Positions 1-13,319 of a stretch of 64,000 nucleotides of DNA are shown here, one piece after another; positions within the stretch are counted from its first letter, which is position 1, and the number at the start of each line of letters is the position of its first letter. The position numbers were made by a program, and so were the translations under genes. A model generated the notes under the pieces. The model saw nothing but the letters and a program-made list of their open reading frames with translations, was not told the DNA's origin and searched no databases. Origin of the DNA: Auanema rhodensis (taxonomy: Eukaryota > Nematoda > Chromadorea > Rhabditida > Rhabditidae); contig OZ059899.1 in the NCBI GenBank assembly GCA_964057225.1, positions 620,001 through 684,000 of the forward strand, written 5' to 3'.

Positions 1-880
1 GAAAACCGCATCTCTTTATCTTTCACGTGAAGCGAGTTACATACCAAGGGCACATCACGTGTACATTTAATTAGCATAAATTAAAGTTCACGTAAATTTC
101 AAAGTCATGGTTACCATGCACCAATATCAATAAAAATTTGTTTTTAGACTAATATGGACATGGGGAATCTAATTTTGAAAACCGCATCTCTTTATCTTTC
201 ACGTGAAGCGAGTTACATACCAAGTGCACATCACGTGTACATTTAATTAGCATAAATTAAAGTTCACGTGAATTTCAAAGTCATGGTTACCATGCACAAA
301 TATCAATAAAAATTTGTTTTTAGACTAATATGGACATGGGGAATCTAATTTTGAAAACCGCATCTCTTTATCTTTCACGTGAAGCGAGTTACATACCAAG
401 TGCACATCACGTGTACATTTAATTAGCATAAATTAAAGTTCACGTAAATTTCAAAGTCATGGTTACCATGCACCAATATCAATAAAAATTTGTTTTTAGA
501 CTAATATGGACATGGGGAATCTAATTTTGAAAACCGCATCTCTTTATCTTTCACGTGAAGCGAGTTACATACCAAGTGCACATCACGTGTACATTTAATT
601 AGCATAAATTAAAGTTCACGTAAATTTCAAAGTCATGGTTACCATGAACCAATATCAATAAAAATTTGTTTTTAGACTAATATGGACATGGGGAATCTAA
701 TTTTGAAAACCGCATCTCTTTATCGTTCACGTGAAGCGAGTTACATACCAAGTGCACATCACGTGTACATTTAATTAGCATAAATTAAAGTTCACGTAAA
801 TTTCAAAGTCATGGTTACCATGCACCAATATCAATAAAAATTTGTTTTTAGACTAATATGGACATGGGGAATCTAATTTT
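1..880 (+). repeat. Five intact satellite units at the left edge
   Basis: Units start at 1, 177, 353, 529 and 705. The window opens exactly at the phase used here, by chance or by cutting. Unit 1 carries G at position 49. Unit 177 has cgtgaattt and gcacaaat, a pair of variants seen again in the unit at 3261. Unit 705 carries the tatcgttc variant also present in the units at 973, 3789, 4845 and 6077. Confidence 0.97.
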
Positions 881-972
881 GAAAACCGCATCTCTTTATC
901 TTTCACGTGAAGCGAGTTACATACCAAGTGCACATCACTTTAGACTAATATGGACATGGGGAATCTAATTTT
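881..972 (+). repeat. Truncated satellite unit (92 bp)
   Basis: The unit runs normally to cacatcac (monomer position 58, base 938) and then jumps to tttagacta (position 143). This removes 84 internal bases, including the third CACGTR site, the hairpin and the 13-bp dyad. The CENP-B-box-like motif and the first CACGTG remain. It is found once in the window. Confidence 0.97.
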
Positions 973-2028
973 GAAAACCGCATCTCTTTATCGTTCACGT
1001 GAAGCGAGTTACATACCAAGTGCACATCACGTGTACATTTAATTAGCATAAATTAAAGTTCACGTAAATTTCAAAGTCATGGTTACCATGCACCAATATC
1101 AATAAAAATTTGTTTTTAGACTAATATGGACATGGGGAATCTTATTTTGGAAACCGAATCTCTTTATCTTTCACGTGAAGCGAGTTACATACCAAGTGCA
1201 CATCACGTGTACATTTAATTAGCATAAATTGAAGTTCACGTAAATTTCAAAGTCATGGTTACCATGAACCAATATCAATAAAAATTTGTTTTTAGACTAA
1301 TATGGACATGGGGAATCTAATTTTGAAAACCGCATCTCTTTATCTTTCACGTGAAGCGAGTTACATACCAAGTGCACATCACGTGTACATTTAATTAGCA
1401 TAAATTAAAGTTCACGTAAATTTCAAAGTCATGGTTACCATGCACCAATATCAATAAAAAATTTTTTTTAGACTAATATGGACATGGGGAATCTAATTTT
1501 GAAAACCGCATCTCTTTATCTTTCACGTGAAGCGAGTTACATACCAAGTGCACATCACGTGTACATTTAATTAGCATAAATTAAAGTTCACGTAAATTTC
1601 AAAGTCATGGTTACCAAGCACCAATATCAATAAAAATTTGTTTTTAGACTAATATGGACATGGGGAATCTAATTTTGAAAACCGCATCTCTTTATCTTTC
1701 ACGTGAAGCGAGTTACATACCAAGGGCACATCACGTGTACATTTAATTAGCATAAATTAAAGCTCACGTAAATTTCAAAGTCATGGTTACCATGCACCAA
1801 TATCAATAAAAATTTGTTTTTAGACTAATATGGACATGGGGAATCTAATTTTGAAAACCGCATCTCTTTATCTTTCACGTGAAGCGAGTTACATACCAAG
1901 TGCACATCACGTGTACATTTAATTAGCATAAATTAAAGTTCACGTAAATTTCAAAGTCATGGTTACCATGAACCAATATCAATAAAAATTTGTTTTTAGA
2001 CTAATATGGACATGGGGAATCTAATTTT
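973..2028 (+). repeat. Six-unit block, copy 1 (matches 3789-4844)
   Basis: Diagnostic bases in order agree with 3789-4844: cgttcacg; ggaaaccg with aaattgaag; a unit ending in an enlarged T tract; ttaccaagcacc; aagggcac; and atgaacc. After that the two copies diverge. A shared order of private variants shows duplication of a multi-unit block with an offset of 2,816 bp (16 units). Confidence 0.8.
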
Positions 2029-3788
2029 GAAAACCGCATCTCTTTATCTTTCACGTGAAGCGAGTTACATACCAAGGGCACATCACGTGTACATTTAATT
2101 AGCATAAATTAAAGTTCACGTAAATTTCAAAGTCATGGTTACCATGCACCAATATCAATAAAAATTTGTTTTTAGACTAATATGGACATGGGGAATCTAA
2201 TTTTGAAAACCGCATCTCTTTATCTTTCACGTGAAGCGAGTTACATACCAAGTGCACATCACGTGTACATTTAATTAGCATAAATTAAAGTTCACGTAAA
2301 TTTCAAAGTCATGGTTACCATGCACCAATATCAATAAAAATTTGTTTTTAGACTAATATGGACATGGGGAATCTAATTTTTAAAACCGCATCTCTTTATC
2401 TTTCACGTGAAGCGAGTTACATACCAAGGGCACATCACGTGTACATTTAATTAGCATAAATTAAAGTTCACGTAAATTTCAAAGTCATGGTTATCATGCA
2501 CCAATATCAATAAAAATTTGTTTTTAGACTAATATGGACATGGGGAATCTAATTTTGAAAACCGCATCTCTTTATCTTTCACGTGAAGCGAGTTACATAC
2601 CAAGGGCACATCACGTGTACATTTAATTAGCATAAATTAAAGTTCACGTAAATTTCAAAGTCATGGTTACCATGCACCAATATCAATAAAAATTTGTTTT
2701 TAGACTAATATGGACATGGGGAATCTAATTTTGAAAACCGCATCTCTTTATCTTTCACGTGAAGCGAGTTACATACCAAGTGCACATCACGTGTACATTT
2801 AATTAGCATAAATTAAAGTTCACGTAAATTTCAAAGTCATGGTTACCATGAACCAATATCAATAAAAATTTGTTTTTAGACTAATATGGACATGGGGAAT
2901 CTAATTTTGAAAACCGCATCTCTTTATCTCTCACGTGAAGCGAGTTACATACCAAGGGCACATCACGTGTACATTTAATTAGCATAAATTGAAGTTCACG
3001 TAAATTTCAAAGTCATGGTTACCATGAACCAATATCAATAAAAATTTGTTTTTAGACTAATATGGACATGGGGAATCTAATTTTGAAAACCGCATCTCTT
3101 TATCTTTCACGTGAAGCGAGTTACATACCAAGTGCACATCACGTGTACATTTAATTAGCATAAATTAAAGTTCACGTAAATTTCAAAGTCATGGTTACCA
3201 TGAACCAATATCAATAAAAATTTGTTTTTAGACTAATATGGAGATGGGGAATCTAATTTTGAAAACCGCATCTCTTTATCTTTCACGTGAAGCGAGTTAC
3301 ATACCAAGTGCACATCACGTGTACATTTAATTAGCATAAATTAAAGTTCACGTGAATTTCAAAGTCATGGTTACCATGCACAAATATCAATAAAAATTTG
3401 TTTTTAGACTAATATGGACATGGGGAATCTAATTTTGAAAACCGCATCTCTTTATCTTTCACGTGAAGCGAGTTACATACCAAGTGCACATCACGTGTAC
3501 ATTTAATTAGCATAAATTAAAGTTCACGTAAATTTCAAAGTCATGGTTACCATGAACCAATATCAATAAAAATTTGTTTTTAGACTAATATGGACATGGG
3601 TAATCTAATTTTGAAAACCGCATCTCTTTATCTTTCACGTGAAGCGAGTTACATACCAAGTGCACATCACGTGTACATTTAATTAGCATAAATTAAAGTT
3701 CACGTAAATTTCAAAGTCATGGTTACCATGAACCAATATCAATAAAAATTTGTTTTTAGACTAATATGGACATGGGGAATCTAATTTT

Positions 3789-4844
3789 GAAAACCGCATC
3801 TCTTTATCGTTCACGTGAAGCGAGTTACATACCAAGTGCACATCACGTGTACATTTAATTAGCATAAATTAAAGTTCACGTAAATTTCAAAGTCATGGTT
3901 ACCATGCACCAATATCAATAAAAATTTGTTTTTAGACTAATATGGACATGGGGAATCTAATTTTGGAAACCGCATCTCTTTATCTTTCACGTGAAGCGAG
4001 TTACATACCAAGTGCACATCACGTGTACATTTAATTAGCATAAATTGAAGTTCACGTAAATTTCAAAGTCATGGTTACCATGAACCAATATCAATAAAAA
4101 TTTGTTTTTAGACTAATATGGACATGGGGAATCTAATTTTGAAAACCGCATCTCTTTATCTTTCACGTGAAGCGAGTTACATACCAAGTGCACATCACGT
4201 GTACATTTAATTAGCATAAATTAAAGTTCACGTAAATTTCAAAGTCATGGTTACCATGCACCAATATCAATAAAAATTTTTTTTTAGACTAATATGGACA
4301 TGGGGAATCTAATTTTGAAAACCGCATCTCTTTATCTTTCACGTGAAGCGAGTTACATACCAAGTGCACATCACGTGTACATTTAATTAGCATAAATTAA
4401 AGTTCACGTAAATTTCAAAGTCATGGTTACCAAGCACCAATATCAATAAAAATTTGTTTTTAGACTAATATGGACATGGGGAATCTAATTTTGAAAACCG
4501 CATCTCTTTATCTTTCACGTGAAGCGAGTTACATACCAAGGGCACATCACGTGTACATTTAATTAGCATAAATTAAAGTTCACGTAAATTTCAAAGTCAT
4601 GGTTACCATGCACCAATATCAATAAAAATTTGTTTTTAGACTAATATGGACATGGGGAATCTAATTTTGAAAACCGCATCTCTTTATCTTTCACGTGAAG
4701 CGAGTTACATACCAAGTGCACACCACGTGTACATTTAATTAGCATAAATTAAAGTTCACGTAAATTTCAAAGTCATGGTTACCATGAACCAATATCAATA
4801 AAAATTTGTTTTTAGACTAATATGGACATGGGGAATCTAATTTT
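3789..4844 (+). repeat. Six-unit block, copy 2 (matches 973-2028)
   Basis: It carries the same ordered variants as 973-2028. It differs in having gcatc instead of gaatc in the second unit, a slightly different T-tract change near 4277, and cacaccacg near 4720. Confidence 0.8.
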
Positions 4845-7800
4845 GAAAACCGCATCTCTTTATCGTTCACGTGAAGCGAGTCACATACCAAGTGCACATC
4901 ACGTGTACATTTAATTAGCATAAATTAAAGTTCACGTAAATTTCAAAGTCATGGTTACCATGAACCAATATCAATAAAAATTTGTTTTTAAACTAATATG
5001 GACATGGGGAATCTAATTTTGAAAACCGCATCTCTTTATCTTTCACGTGAAGCGAGTTACATACCAAGTGCACATCACGTGTACATTTAATTAGCATTAA
5101 TTGAAGTTCACGTAAATTTCAAAGTCATGGTTACCATGAACCAATATCAATAAAAATTTGTTTTTAGACTAATATGGACATGGGGAATCTAATTTTGAAA
5201 ACCGCATCTCTTTATCTTTCACGTGAAGCGAGTTACATACCAAGTGCACATCACGTGTACATTTAATTAGCATAAATTAAAGTTCACGTAAATTTCAAAG
5301 TCATGGTTACCATGAACCAATATCAATAAAAATTTGTTTTTAGACTAATATGGACATGGGGAATCTAATTTTGAAAACCGCATCTCTTTATCTTTCACGT
5401 GAAGCGAGTTACATACCAAGTGCACATCACGTGTACATTTAATTAGCATAAATTAAAGTTCACGTAAATTTCAAAGTCATGGTTACCATGAACCAATATC
5501 AATAAAAATTTGTTTTTAGACTAATATGGACATGGGGAATCTAATTTTGAAAACCGCATCTCTTTATCTTTCACGTGAAGCGAGTTACATACCAAGTGCA
5601 CATCACGTGTACATTTAATTAGCATAAATTGAAGTTCACGTAAATTTCAAAGTCATGGTTACCATGAACCAATATCAATAAAAATTTGTTTTTAGACTAA
5701 TATGGACATGGGGAATCTAATTTTGAAAACCGCATCTCTTTATCTTTCACGTGAAGCGAGTTACATACCAAGTGCACATCACGTGTACATTTAATTAGCA
5801 TAAATTAAAGTTCACGTAAATTTCAAAGTCATGGTTACCATGAACCAATATCAATAAAAATTTGTTTTTAGACTAATATGGACATGGGGAATCTAATTTT
5901 GAAAACCGCATCTCTTTATCTCTCACGTGAAGCGAGTTACATACCAAGGGCACGTCACGTGTACATTTAATTAGCATAAATTGAAGTTCACGTAAATTTC
6001 AAAGTCATGGTTACCATGAACCAATATCAATAAAAATTTGTTTTTAGACTAATATGGACATGGGGAATCTAATTTTGAAAACCGCATCTCTTTATCGTTC
6101 ACGTGAAGCGAGTTACATACCAAGTGCACATCACGTGTACATTTAATTAGCATAAATTAAAGTTCACGTAAATTTCAAAGTCATGGTTACCATGCACCAA
6201 TATCAATAAAAATTTGTTTTTAGACTAATATGGACATGGGGAATCTAATTTTGGAAACCGAATCTCTTTATCTTTCACGTGAAGCGAGTTACATACCAAG
6301 TGCACATCACGTGTACATTTAATTAGCATAAATTGAAGTTCACGTAAATTTCAAAGTCATGGTTACCATGAACCAATATCAATAAAAATTTGTTTTTAGA
6401 CTAATATGGACATGGGGAATCTAATTTTGAAAACCGCATCTCTTTATCTTTCACGTGAAGCGAGTTACATACCAAGTGCACATCACGTGTACATTTAATT
6501 AGCATAAATTAAAGTTCACGTAAATTTCAAAGTCATGGTTACCATGCACCAATATCAATAAAAATTTGTTTTTAGACTAATATGGACATGGGGAATCTAA
6601 TTTTGAAAACCGCATCTCTTTATTTTTCACGTTAAGCGAGTTACATACCAAGTGCACATCACGTGTACATTTAATTAGCATAAATTAAAGTTCACGTAAA
6701 TTTCAAAGTCATGGTTACCATGCACCAATATCAATAAAAATTTGTTTTTAGACTAATATGGACATGGGGAATCTAATTTTGAAAACCGCATCTCTTCATC
6801 TTTCACGTGAAGCGAGTTACATACCAAGTGCACATCACGTGTACATTTAATTAGCATAAATTAAAGTTCACGTAAATTTCAAAGTCATGGTTACCATGCA
6901 CCAATATCAATAAAAATTTGTTTTTAGACTAATATGGACATGGGGAATCTAATTTTGAAAACCGCATCTCTTTATCTTTCACGTGAAGCGAGTTACATAC
7001 CAAGTGCACATCACGTGTACATTTAATTAGCATAAATTAAAGTTCACGTAAATTTCAAAGTCATGGTTACCATGAACCAATATCAATAAAAATTTGTTTT
7101 TAGACTAATATGGACATGGGGAATCTAATTTTGAAAACCGCATCTCTTTATTTTTCACGTGAAGCGAGTTACATACCAAGTGCACATCACGTGTACATTT
7201 AATTAGCATAAATTAAAGTTCACGTAACTTTCAAAGTCATGGTTACCATGCACCAATATCAATAAAAATTTGTTTTTAGACTAATATGGACATGGGGAAT
7301 CTAATTTTGAAAACCGCATCTCTTTATCTTTCACGTGAAGCGAGTTACATACCAAGTGCACATCACGTGTACATTTAATTAGCATAAATTAAAGTTCACG
7401 TAAATTTCAAAGTCATGGTTACCATGAAGCAATATCAATAAAAATTTGTTCTGAGACTAATATGGACATGGGGAATCTAATTTTGAAAACCGCATCTCTT
7501 TATCTTTCACGTGAAGCGAGTTACATACCAAGTGCACATCACGTGTACATTTAATTAGCATAAATCAAAGTTCACGTAAATTTCAAAGTCATGGTTACCA
7601 TGAACCAATATCAATAAAAATTTGTTTTTAGACTAATATGGACATGGGGAATCTAATTTTGAAAACCGCATCTCTTTATCTTTCACGTGAAGCGAGTTAC
7701 ATACCAAGTGCACATCACGTGTACATTTAATTAGCATAAATTAAAGTTCACGTAAATTTCAAAGTCATGGTTACCATGAAGCAATATCAATAAAAATTTG

Positions 7801-10708
7801 TTTTTAGACTAATATGGACATGGGGAATCTAATTTTGAAAACCGCATCTCTTTATCTTTCACGTGAAGCGAGTTACATACCAAGTGCACATCACGTGTAC
7901 ATTTAATTAGCATTAATTAAAGTTCACGTAAATTTCAAAGTCATGGTTACCATGAACCAATATCAATAAAAATTTGTTTTTAGACTAATATGGACATGGG
8001 GAATCTAATTTTGAAAACCTCATCTCTTTATCTTTCACGTGAAGCGAGTTACATACCAAGTGCACATCACGTGTACATTTAATTAGCATAAATTAAAGTT
8101 CACGTAAATTTCAAAGTCATGGTTACCATGAACTAATATCAATAAAAATTTGTTTTTAGACTAATATGGACATGGGGAATCTAATTTTGAAAACCGCATC
8201 TCTTTATCTTTCACGTGAAGCGAGTTACATACCAAGTGCACATCACGTGTACATTTAATTAGCATAAATTAAAGTTCACGTAAATTTCAAAGTCATGGTT
8301 ACCATGAACCAATATCAATAAAAATTTGTTTTTAGACTAATATGGACATGGGGAATCTAATTTTGAAAACCGCATCTCTTTATCTTTCACGTGAAGCGAG
8401 TTACATACCAAGTGCACATCACGTGTACATTTAATTAGCATAAATTAAAGTTCACGTAAATTTCAAAGTCATGGTTACCATGAACCAATATCAATAAAAA
8501 TTTGTTTTTAGACTAATATGGACATGGGGAATCTAATTTTGAAAACCGCATCTCTTTATCTTTCACGTGAAGCGAGTTACATACCAAGTGCACATCACGT
8601 GTACATTTAATTAGCATAAATTAAAGTTCACGTAAATTTCAAAGTCATGGTTACCATGCACCAATATCAATAAAAATTTGTTTTTAGACTAATATGGACA
8701 TGGGGAATCTAATTTTGAAAACCGCATCTCTTTATCTTTCACGTGAAGCGAGTTACATACCAAGTGCACATCACGTGTACATTTAATTAGCATAAATTAA
8801 AGTTCACGTAAATTTCAAAGTCATGGTTACCATGAACCAATATCAATAAAAATTTGTTTTTAGACTAATATGGACATGGGGAATCTAATTTTGAAAACCG
8901 CATCTCTTGATCGTTCACGTGAAGCGAGTTACATACCAAGTGCACATCACGTGTACATTTAATTAGCATAAATTAAAGTTCACGTAAATTTCAAAGTCAT
9001 GGTTACCATGCACCAATATCAATAAAAATTTGTTTTTAGACTAATATGGACATGGGGAATCTAATTTTGGAAACCGAATCTCTTTATCTTTCACGTGAAG
9101 CGAGTTACATACCAAGAGCACATCACGTGTACATTTAATTAGCATAAATTGAAGTTCACGTAAATTTCAAAGTCATGGTTACCATGAACCAATATCAATA
9201 AAAATTTGTTTTTAGACTAATATGGACATGGGGAATCTAATTTTGAAAACCGCATCTCTTTATCTTTCACGTGAAGCGAGTTACATATCAAGTGCACATC
9301 ACGTGTACATTTAATTAGCATAAATTAAAGTTCACGTAAATTTCAAAGTCATGGTTACCATGCACCAATATCAATAAAAATTTGTTTTTAGACTAATATG
9401 GACATGGGGAATCTAATTTTGAAAACCGCATCTCTTTATCTTTCACGTGAAGCGAGTTACATACCAAGTGCACATCACGTGTACATTTAATTAGCATAAA
9501 TTAAAGTTCACGTAAATTTCAAAGTCATGGTTACCATGAACCAATATCAATAAAAATTTGTTTTTAGACTAATATGGACATGGGGAATCTAATTTTGAAA
9601 ACCGCATCTCTTTATTTTTCACGTGAAGCGAGTTACATACCAAGTGCACATCACGTGTACATTTAATTAGCATAAATTAAAGTTCACGTAACTTTCAAAG
9701 TCATGGTTACCATGCACCAATATCAATAAAAATTTGTTTTTAGACTAATATGGACATGGGGAATCTAATTTTGAAAACCGCATCTCTTTATCTTTCACGT
9801 GAAGCGAGTTACATACCAAGTGCACATCACGTGTACATTTAATTAGCATAAATTAAAGTTCACGTAAATTTCAAAGTCATGGTTACCATGCACCAATATC
9901 AATAAAAATTTGTTTTTAGACTAATATGGACATGGGGAATCTGATTTTGAAAACCGCATCTCTTTATCTTTCACGTGAAGCGAGTTACATACCAAGTGCA
10001 CATCACGTGTACATTTAATTAGCATAAATTAAAGTTCACGTAAATTTCAAAGTCATGGTTACCATGCACCAATATCAATAACAATTTGTTTTTAGACTAA
10101 TATGGACATGGGGAATCTAATTTTGAAAACCGCATCTCTTTATCTTTCACGTGAAGCGAGTTACATACCAAGTGCACATCACGTGTACATTTAATTAGCA
10201 TAAATTGAAGTTCACGTAAATTTCAAAGTCATGGTTACCATGAACCAATATCAATAAAAATTTGTTTTTAGACTAATATGGACATGGGGAATCTAATTTT
10301 GAAAACCGCATCTCTTTATCTTTCACGTGAAGCGAGTTACATACCAAGTACACATCACGTGTACATTTAATTAGCATAAATTAAAGTTCACGTAAATTTC
10401 AAAGTCATGGTTACCATGCACCAATATCAATAAAAATTTGTTTTTAGACTAATATGGACATGGGGAATCTAATTTTGAAAACCGCATCTCTTTATCTTTC
10501 ACGTGAAGCGAGTTACATACCAAGTGCACATCACGTGTACATTTAATTAGCATAAATTAAAGTTCACGTAAATTTCAAAGTCATGGTTACCATGAACCAA
10601 TATCAATAAAAATTTGTTTTTAGACTAATATGGACATGGGGAATCTAATTTTGAAAACCGCATCTCTTTATCTTTCACGTGAAGCGAGTTACATACCAAG
10701 TGCACATC

Positions 10709-10713
10709 ACGTG
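10709..10713. other. Left copy of 5-bp direct repeat flanking the insertion
   Basis: The sequence is acgtg, the normal satellite sequence of the second CACGTG site. It is repeated at 10912-10916 on the other side of the insert, consistent with a target-site duplication. Confidence 0.7.
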
Positions 10714-10911
10714 AACCTTATAACCTGTGATTCGAACTTATAACCTGTGATTCGAACTATAACCTGTGATTCGAACCTATAACCTGTGATTCGAACGTAT
10801 AACCTGTGATTCGAACGTATAACCTGTGATTCGAACTTATAACCTGTGATTCGAACTTATAACCTGTGATTCGAACTTATAACCTGTGATTCGAACAATA
10901 AACCCGTTCAA
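10714..10911. mobile_element. Possible small mobile element carrying a minisatellite
   Basis: 198 bp of unrelated sequence sits between two direct copies of acgtg (10709-10713 and 10912-10916), which looks like a 5-bp target-site duplication. The termini show only a 5-bp inverted match (tgaac at 10712-10716, gttca at 10906-10910), partly inside the left duplication. The interior is almost entirely tandem ~20-bp repeats. Short non-autonomous elements with internal minisatellites are known in several animal genomes. Alternatively this is repair filler or a minisatellite captured at a break. There is no coding capacity. Confidence 0.35.
10717..10896 (-). repeat. Nine-copy ~20-bp minisatellite
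   Basis: Units end at 10737, 10757, 10776, 10796, 10816, 10836, 10856, 10876 and 10896, with the core tataacctgtgattcgaac. Lengths are 21, 20, 19 and then 20. Only the first bases vary (cttat, ttat, tat, ctat, gtat, ttat); the remainder is invariant, indicating recent expansion. A degenerate tenth unit, aataaacccgttcaa, follows at 10897-10911. Read on the minus strand each unit contains gttcgaatc, a perfect match to the Pol III B-box core GWTCRANNC. GC and sequence are unlike the surrounding satellite. Confidence 0.97.
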
Positions 10912-10916
10912 ACGTG
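10912..10916. other. Right copy of 5-bp direct repeat flanking the insertion
   Basis: The sequence is acgtg, followed directly by the normal continuation tacatttaa. Excising one copy plus the insert restores an intact monomer. Confidence 0.7.
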
Positions 10917-11031
10917 TACATTTAATTAGCATAAATTAAAGTTCACGTAAATTTCAAAGTCATGGTTACCATGCACCAATATCAATAAAAATTTGTTTTT
11001 AGACTAATATGGACATGGGGAATCTAATTTT

Positions 11032-13319
11032 GAAAACCGCATCTCTTCATCTTTCACGTGAAGCGAGTTACATACCAAGTGCACATCACGTGTACATTTA
11101 ATTAGCATAAATTAAAGTTCACGTAAATTCCAAAGTCATGGTTACCATGCACCAATATCAATAAAAATTTGTTTTTAGACTAATATGGACATGGGGAATC
11201 TAATTTTGAAAACCGCATCTCTTCATCTTTCACGTGAAGCGAGTTACATACCAAGTGCACATCACGTGTACATTTAATTAGCATAAATTAAAGTTCACGT
11301 AAATTTCAAAGTCATGGTTACCATGCACCAATATCAATAAAAATTTGTTTTTAGACTAATATGGACATGGGGAATCTAATTTTGAAAACCGCATCTCTTT
11401 ATCTTTCACGTGAAGCGAGTTACATACCAAGTGCACATCACGTGTACATTTAATTAGCATAAATTAAAGTTCACGTAAATTTCAAAGTCATGGTTACCAT
11501 GCACCAATATCAATAAAAATTTGTTTTTAGACTAATATGAACATGGGGAATCTAATTTTGAAAACCGCATCTCTTCATCTTTCACGTGAAGCGAGTTACA
11601 TACCAAGTGCACATCACGTGTACATTTAATTAGCATAAATTAAAGTTCACGTAAATTTCAAAGTCATGGTTACCATGCACCAATATCAATAAAAATTTGT
11701 TTTTAGACTAATATGGACATGGGGAATCTAATTTTGAAAACCGCATCTCTTTATCTTTCACGTGAAGCGAGTTACATACCAAGTGCACATCACGTGTACA
11801 TTTAATTAGCATAAATTAAAGTTCACGTAAATTTCAAAGTCATGGTTACCATGAACCAATATCAATAAAAATTTGTTTTTAGACTAATATGGACATGGGG
11901 AATCTAATTTTGAAAACCGCATCTCTTTATTTTTCACGTGAAGCGAGTTACATACCAAGTGCACATCACGTGTACATTTAATTAGCATAAATTGAAGTTC
12001 ACGTAACTTTCAAAGTCATGGTTACCATGCACCAATATCAATAAAAATTTGTTTTTAGACTAATATGGACATGGGGAATCTAATTTTGAAAACCGCATCT
12101 CTTTATCTTTCACGTGAAGCGAGTTACATACCAAGTGCACATCACGTGTACATTTAATTAGCATTAATTAAAGTTCACGTAAATTTCAAAGTCATGGTTA
12201 CCATGAACCAATATCAATAAAAATTTGTTTTTAGACTAATATGGACATGGGGAATCTGATTTTGAAAACCTCATCTCTTTATCTTTCACGTGAAGCGAGT
12301 TACATACCAAGTGCACATCACGTGTACATTTAATTAGCATAAATTAAAGTTCACGTAAATTTCAAAGTCATGGTTACCATGAACTAATATCAATAAAAAT
12401 TTGTTTTTAGACTAATATGGACATGGGGAATCTAATTTTGAAAACCGCATCTCTTTATCTTTCACGTGAAGCGAGTTACATACCAAGTGCACATCACGTG
12501 TACATTTAATTAGCATAAATTAAAGTTCACGTAAATTTCAAAGTCATGGTTACCATGAACCAATATCAATAAAAATTTGTTTTTAGACTAATATGGACAT
12601 GGGGAATCTAATTTTGAAAACCGCATCTCTTTATCTTTCACGTGAAGCGAGTTACATACCAAGTGCACATCACGTGTACATTTAATTAGCATAAATTAAA
12701 GTTCACGTAAATTTCAAAGTCATGGTTACCATGCACCAATATCAATAAAAATTTGTTTTTAGACTAATATGGACATGGGGAATCTAATTTTGAAAACCGC
12801 ATCTCTTTATCTTTCACGTGAAGCGAGTTACATACCAAGTGCACATCACGTGTACATTTAATTAGCATAAATTAAAGTTCACGTAAATTTCAAAGTCATG
12901 GTTACCATGCACCAATATCAATAAAAATTTGTTTTTAGACTAATATGGACATGGGGAATCTAATTTTGAAAACCGCATCTCTTTATCTTTCACGTGAAGC
13001 GAGTTACATACCAAGTGCACATCACGTGTACATTTAATTAGCATTAATTAAAGTTCACGTAAATTTCAAAGTCATGGTTACCATGAACCAATATCAATAA
13101 AAATTTGTTTTTAGACTAATATGGACATGGGGAATTTAATTTTGAAAACCTCATCTCTTTATCTTTCACGTGAAGCGAGTTACATACCAAGTGCACATCA
13201 CGTGTACATTTAATTAGCATAAATTAAAGTTCACGTAAATTTCAAAGTCATGATTACCATGAACTAATATCAATAAAAATTTGTTTTTAGACTAATATGG
13301 ACATGGGGAATCTAATTTT
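11032..13319 (+). repeat. Run of 13 intact satellite units
   Basis: Phase resumes exactly after the insertion. cttcatc variants occur in the units at 11032, 11208 and 11560. From 11912 on the order of variants (tatttttc with cgtaactttc; gcattaatt; cctcatc with gaactaat; two cacc units; gcattaatt) is repeated at 17166-18397. Confidence 0.96.

Larger units (their letters stand above)
973..10652 (+). repeat. Run of 55 intact satellite units
   Basis: Phase holds from 973 to 10653 (9,680 bp, 55 x 176). A marker pair, a unit with a cgttcacg-type variant followed by a unit starting ggaaaccg and carrying aaattgaag, occurs at 973, 3789, 6077 and 8893, spaced 16, 13 and 16 units. G at position 49 (aagggcac) is frequent up to about 5950 and then disappears until 28.3 kb. 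A tatttttcac plus cgtaactttc unit occurs at 7133 and 9597. Confidence 0.97.
10653..11031 (+). repeat. Satellite unit split by a 203-bp insertion
   Basis: The left part is normal through catcacgtg (10713) and the right part resumes at tacatttaa (10917), so no satellite base is missing. Total length is 379 bp, that is 176 plus 203. The break lies in the second CACGTG site of the unit. It is the only interruption by non-satellite DNA in the window. Confidence 0.97.

Noticed and set aside
881-972. Array boundary or transposon junction
   Set aside because: Both sides are in-phase satellite of the same orientation and no foreign base is present. It is an internal deletion.
10717-10896. tRNA gene or tRNA cluster from the gttcgaatc motif
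   Set aside because: No cloverleaf can be drawn: there is no acceptor stem, A-box or T-stem complementarity around the motif, only a 20-bp repeat.
10717-10896. Telomeric repeat
   Set aside because: The unit is ~20 bp (tataacctgtgattcgaac) and contains no TTAGGG-, TTTAGGG- or TTAGG-type core.
10714-10911. Helitron or classical MITE
   Set aside because: There is no CTRR end or A-T target for a Helitron, and the inverted termini are only about 5 bp, too short to assign a MITE superfamily.
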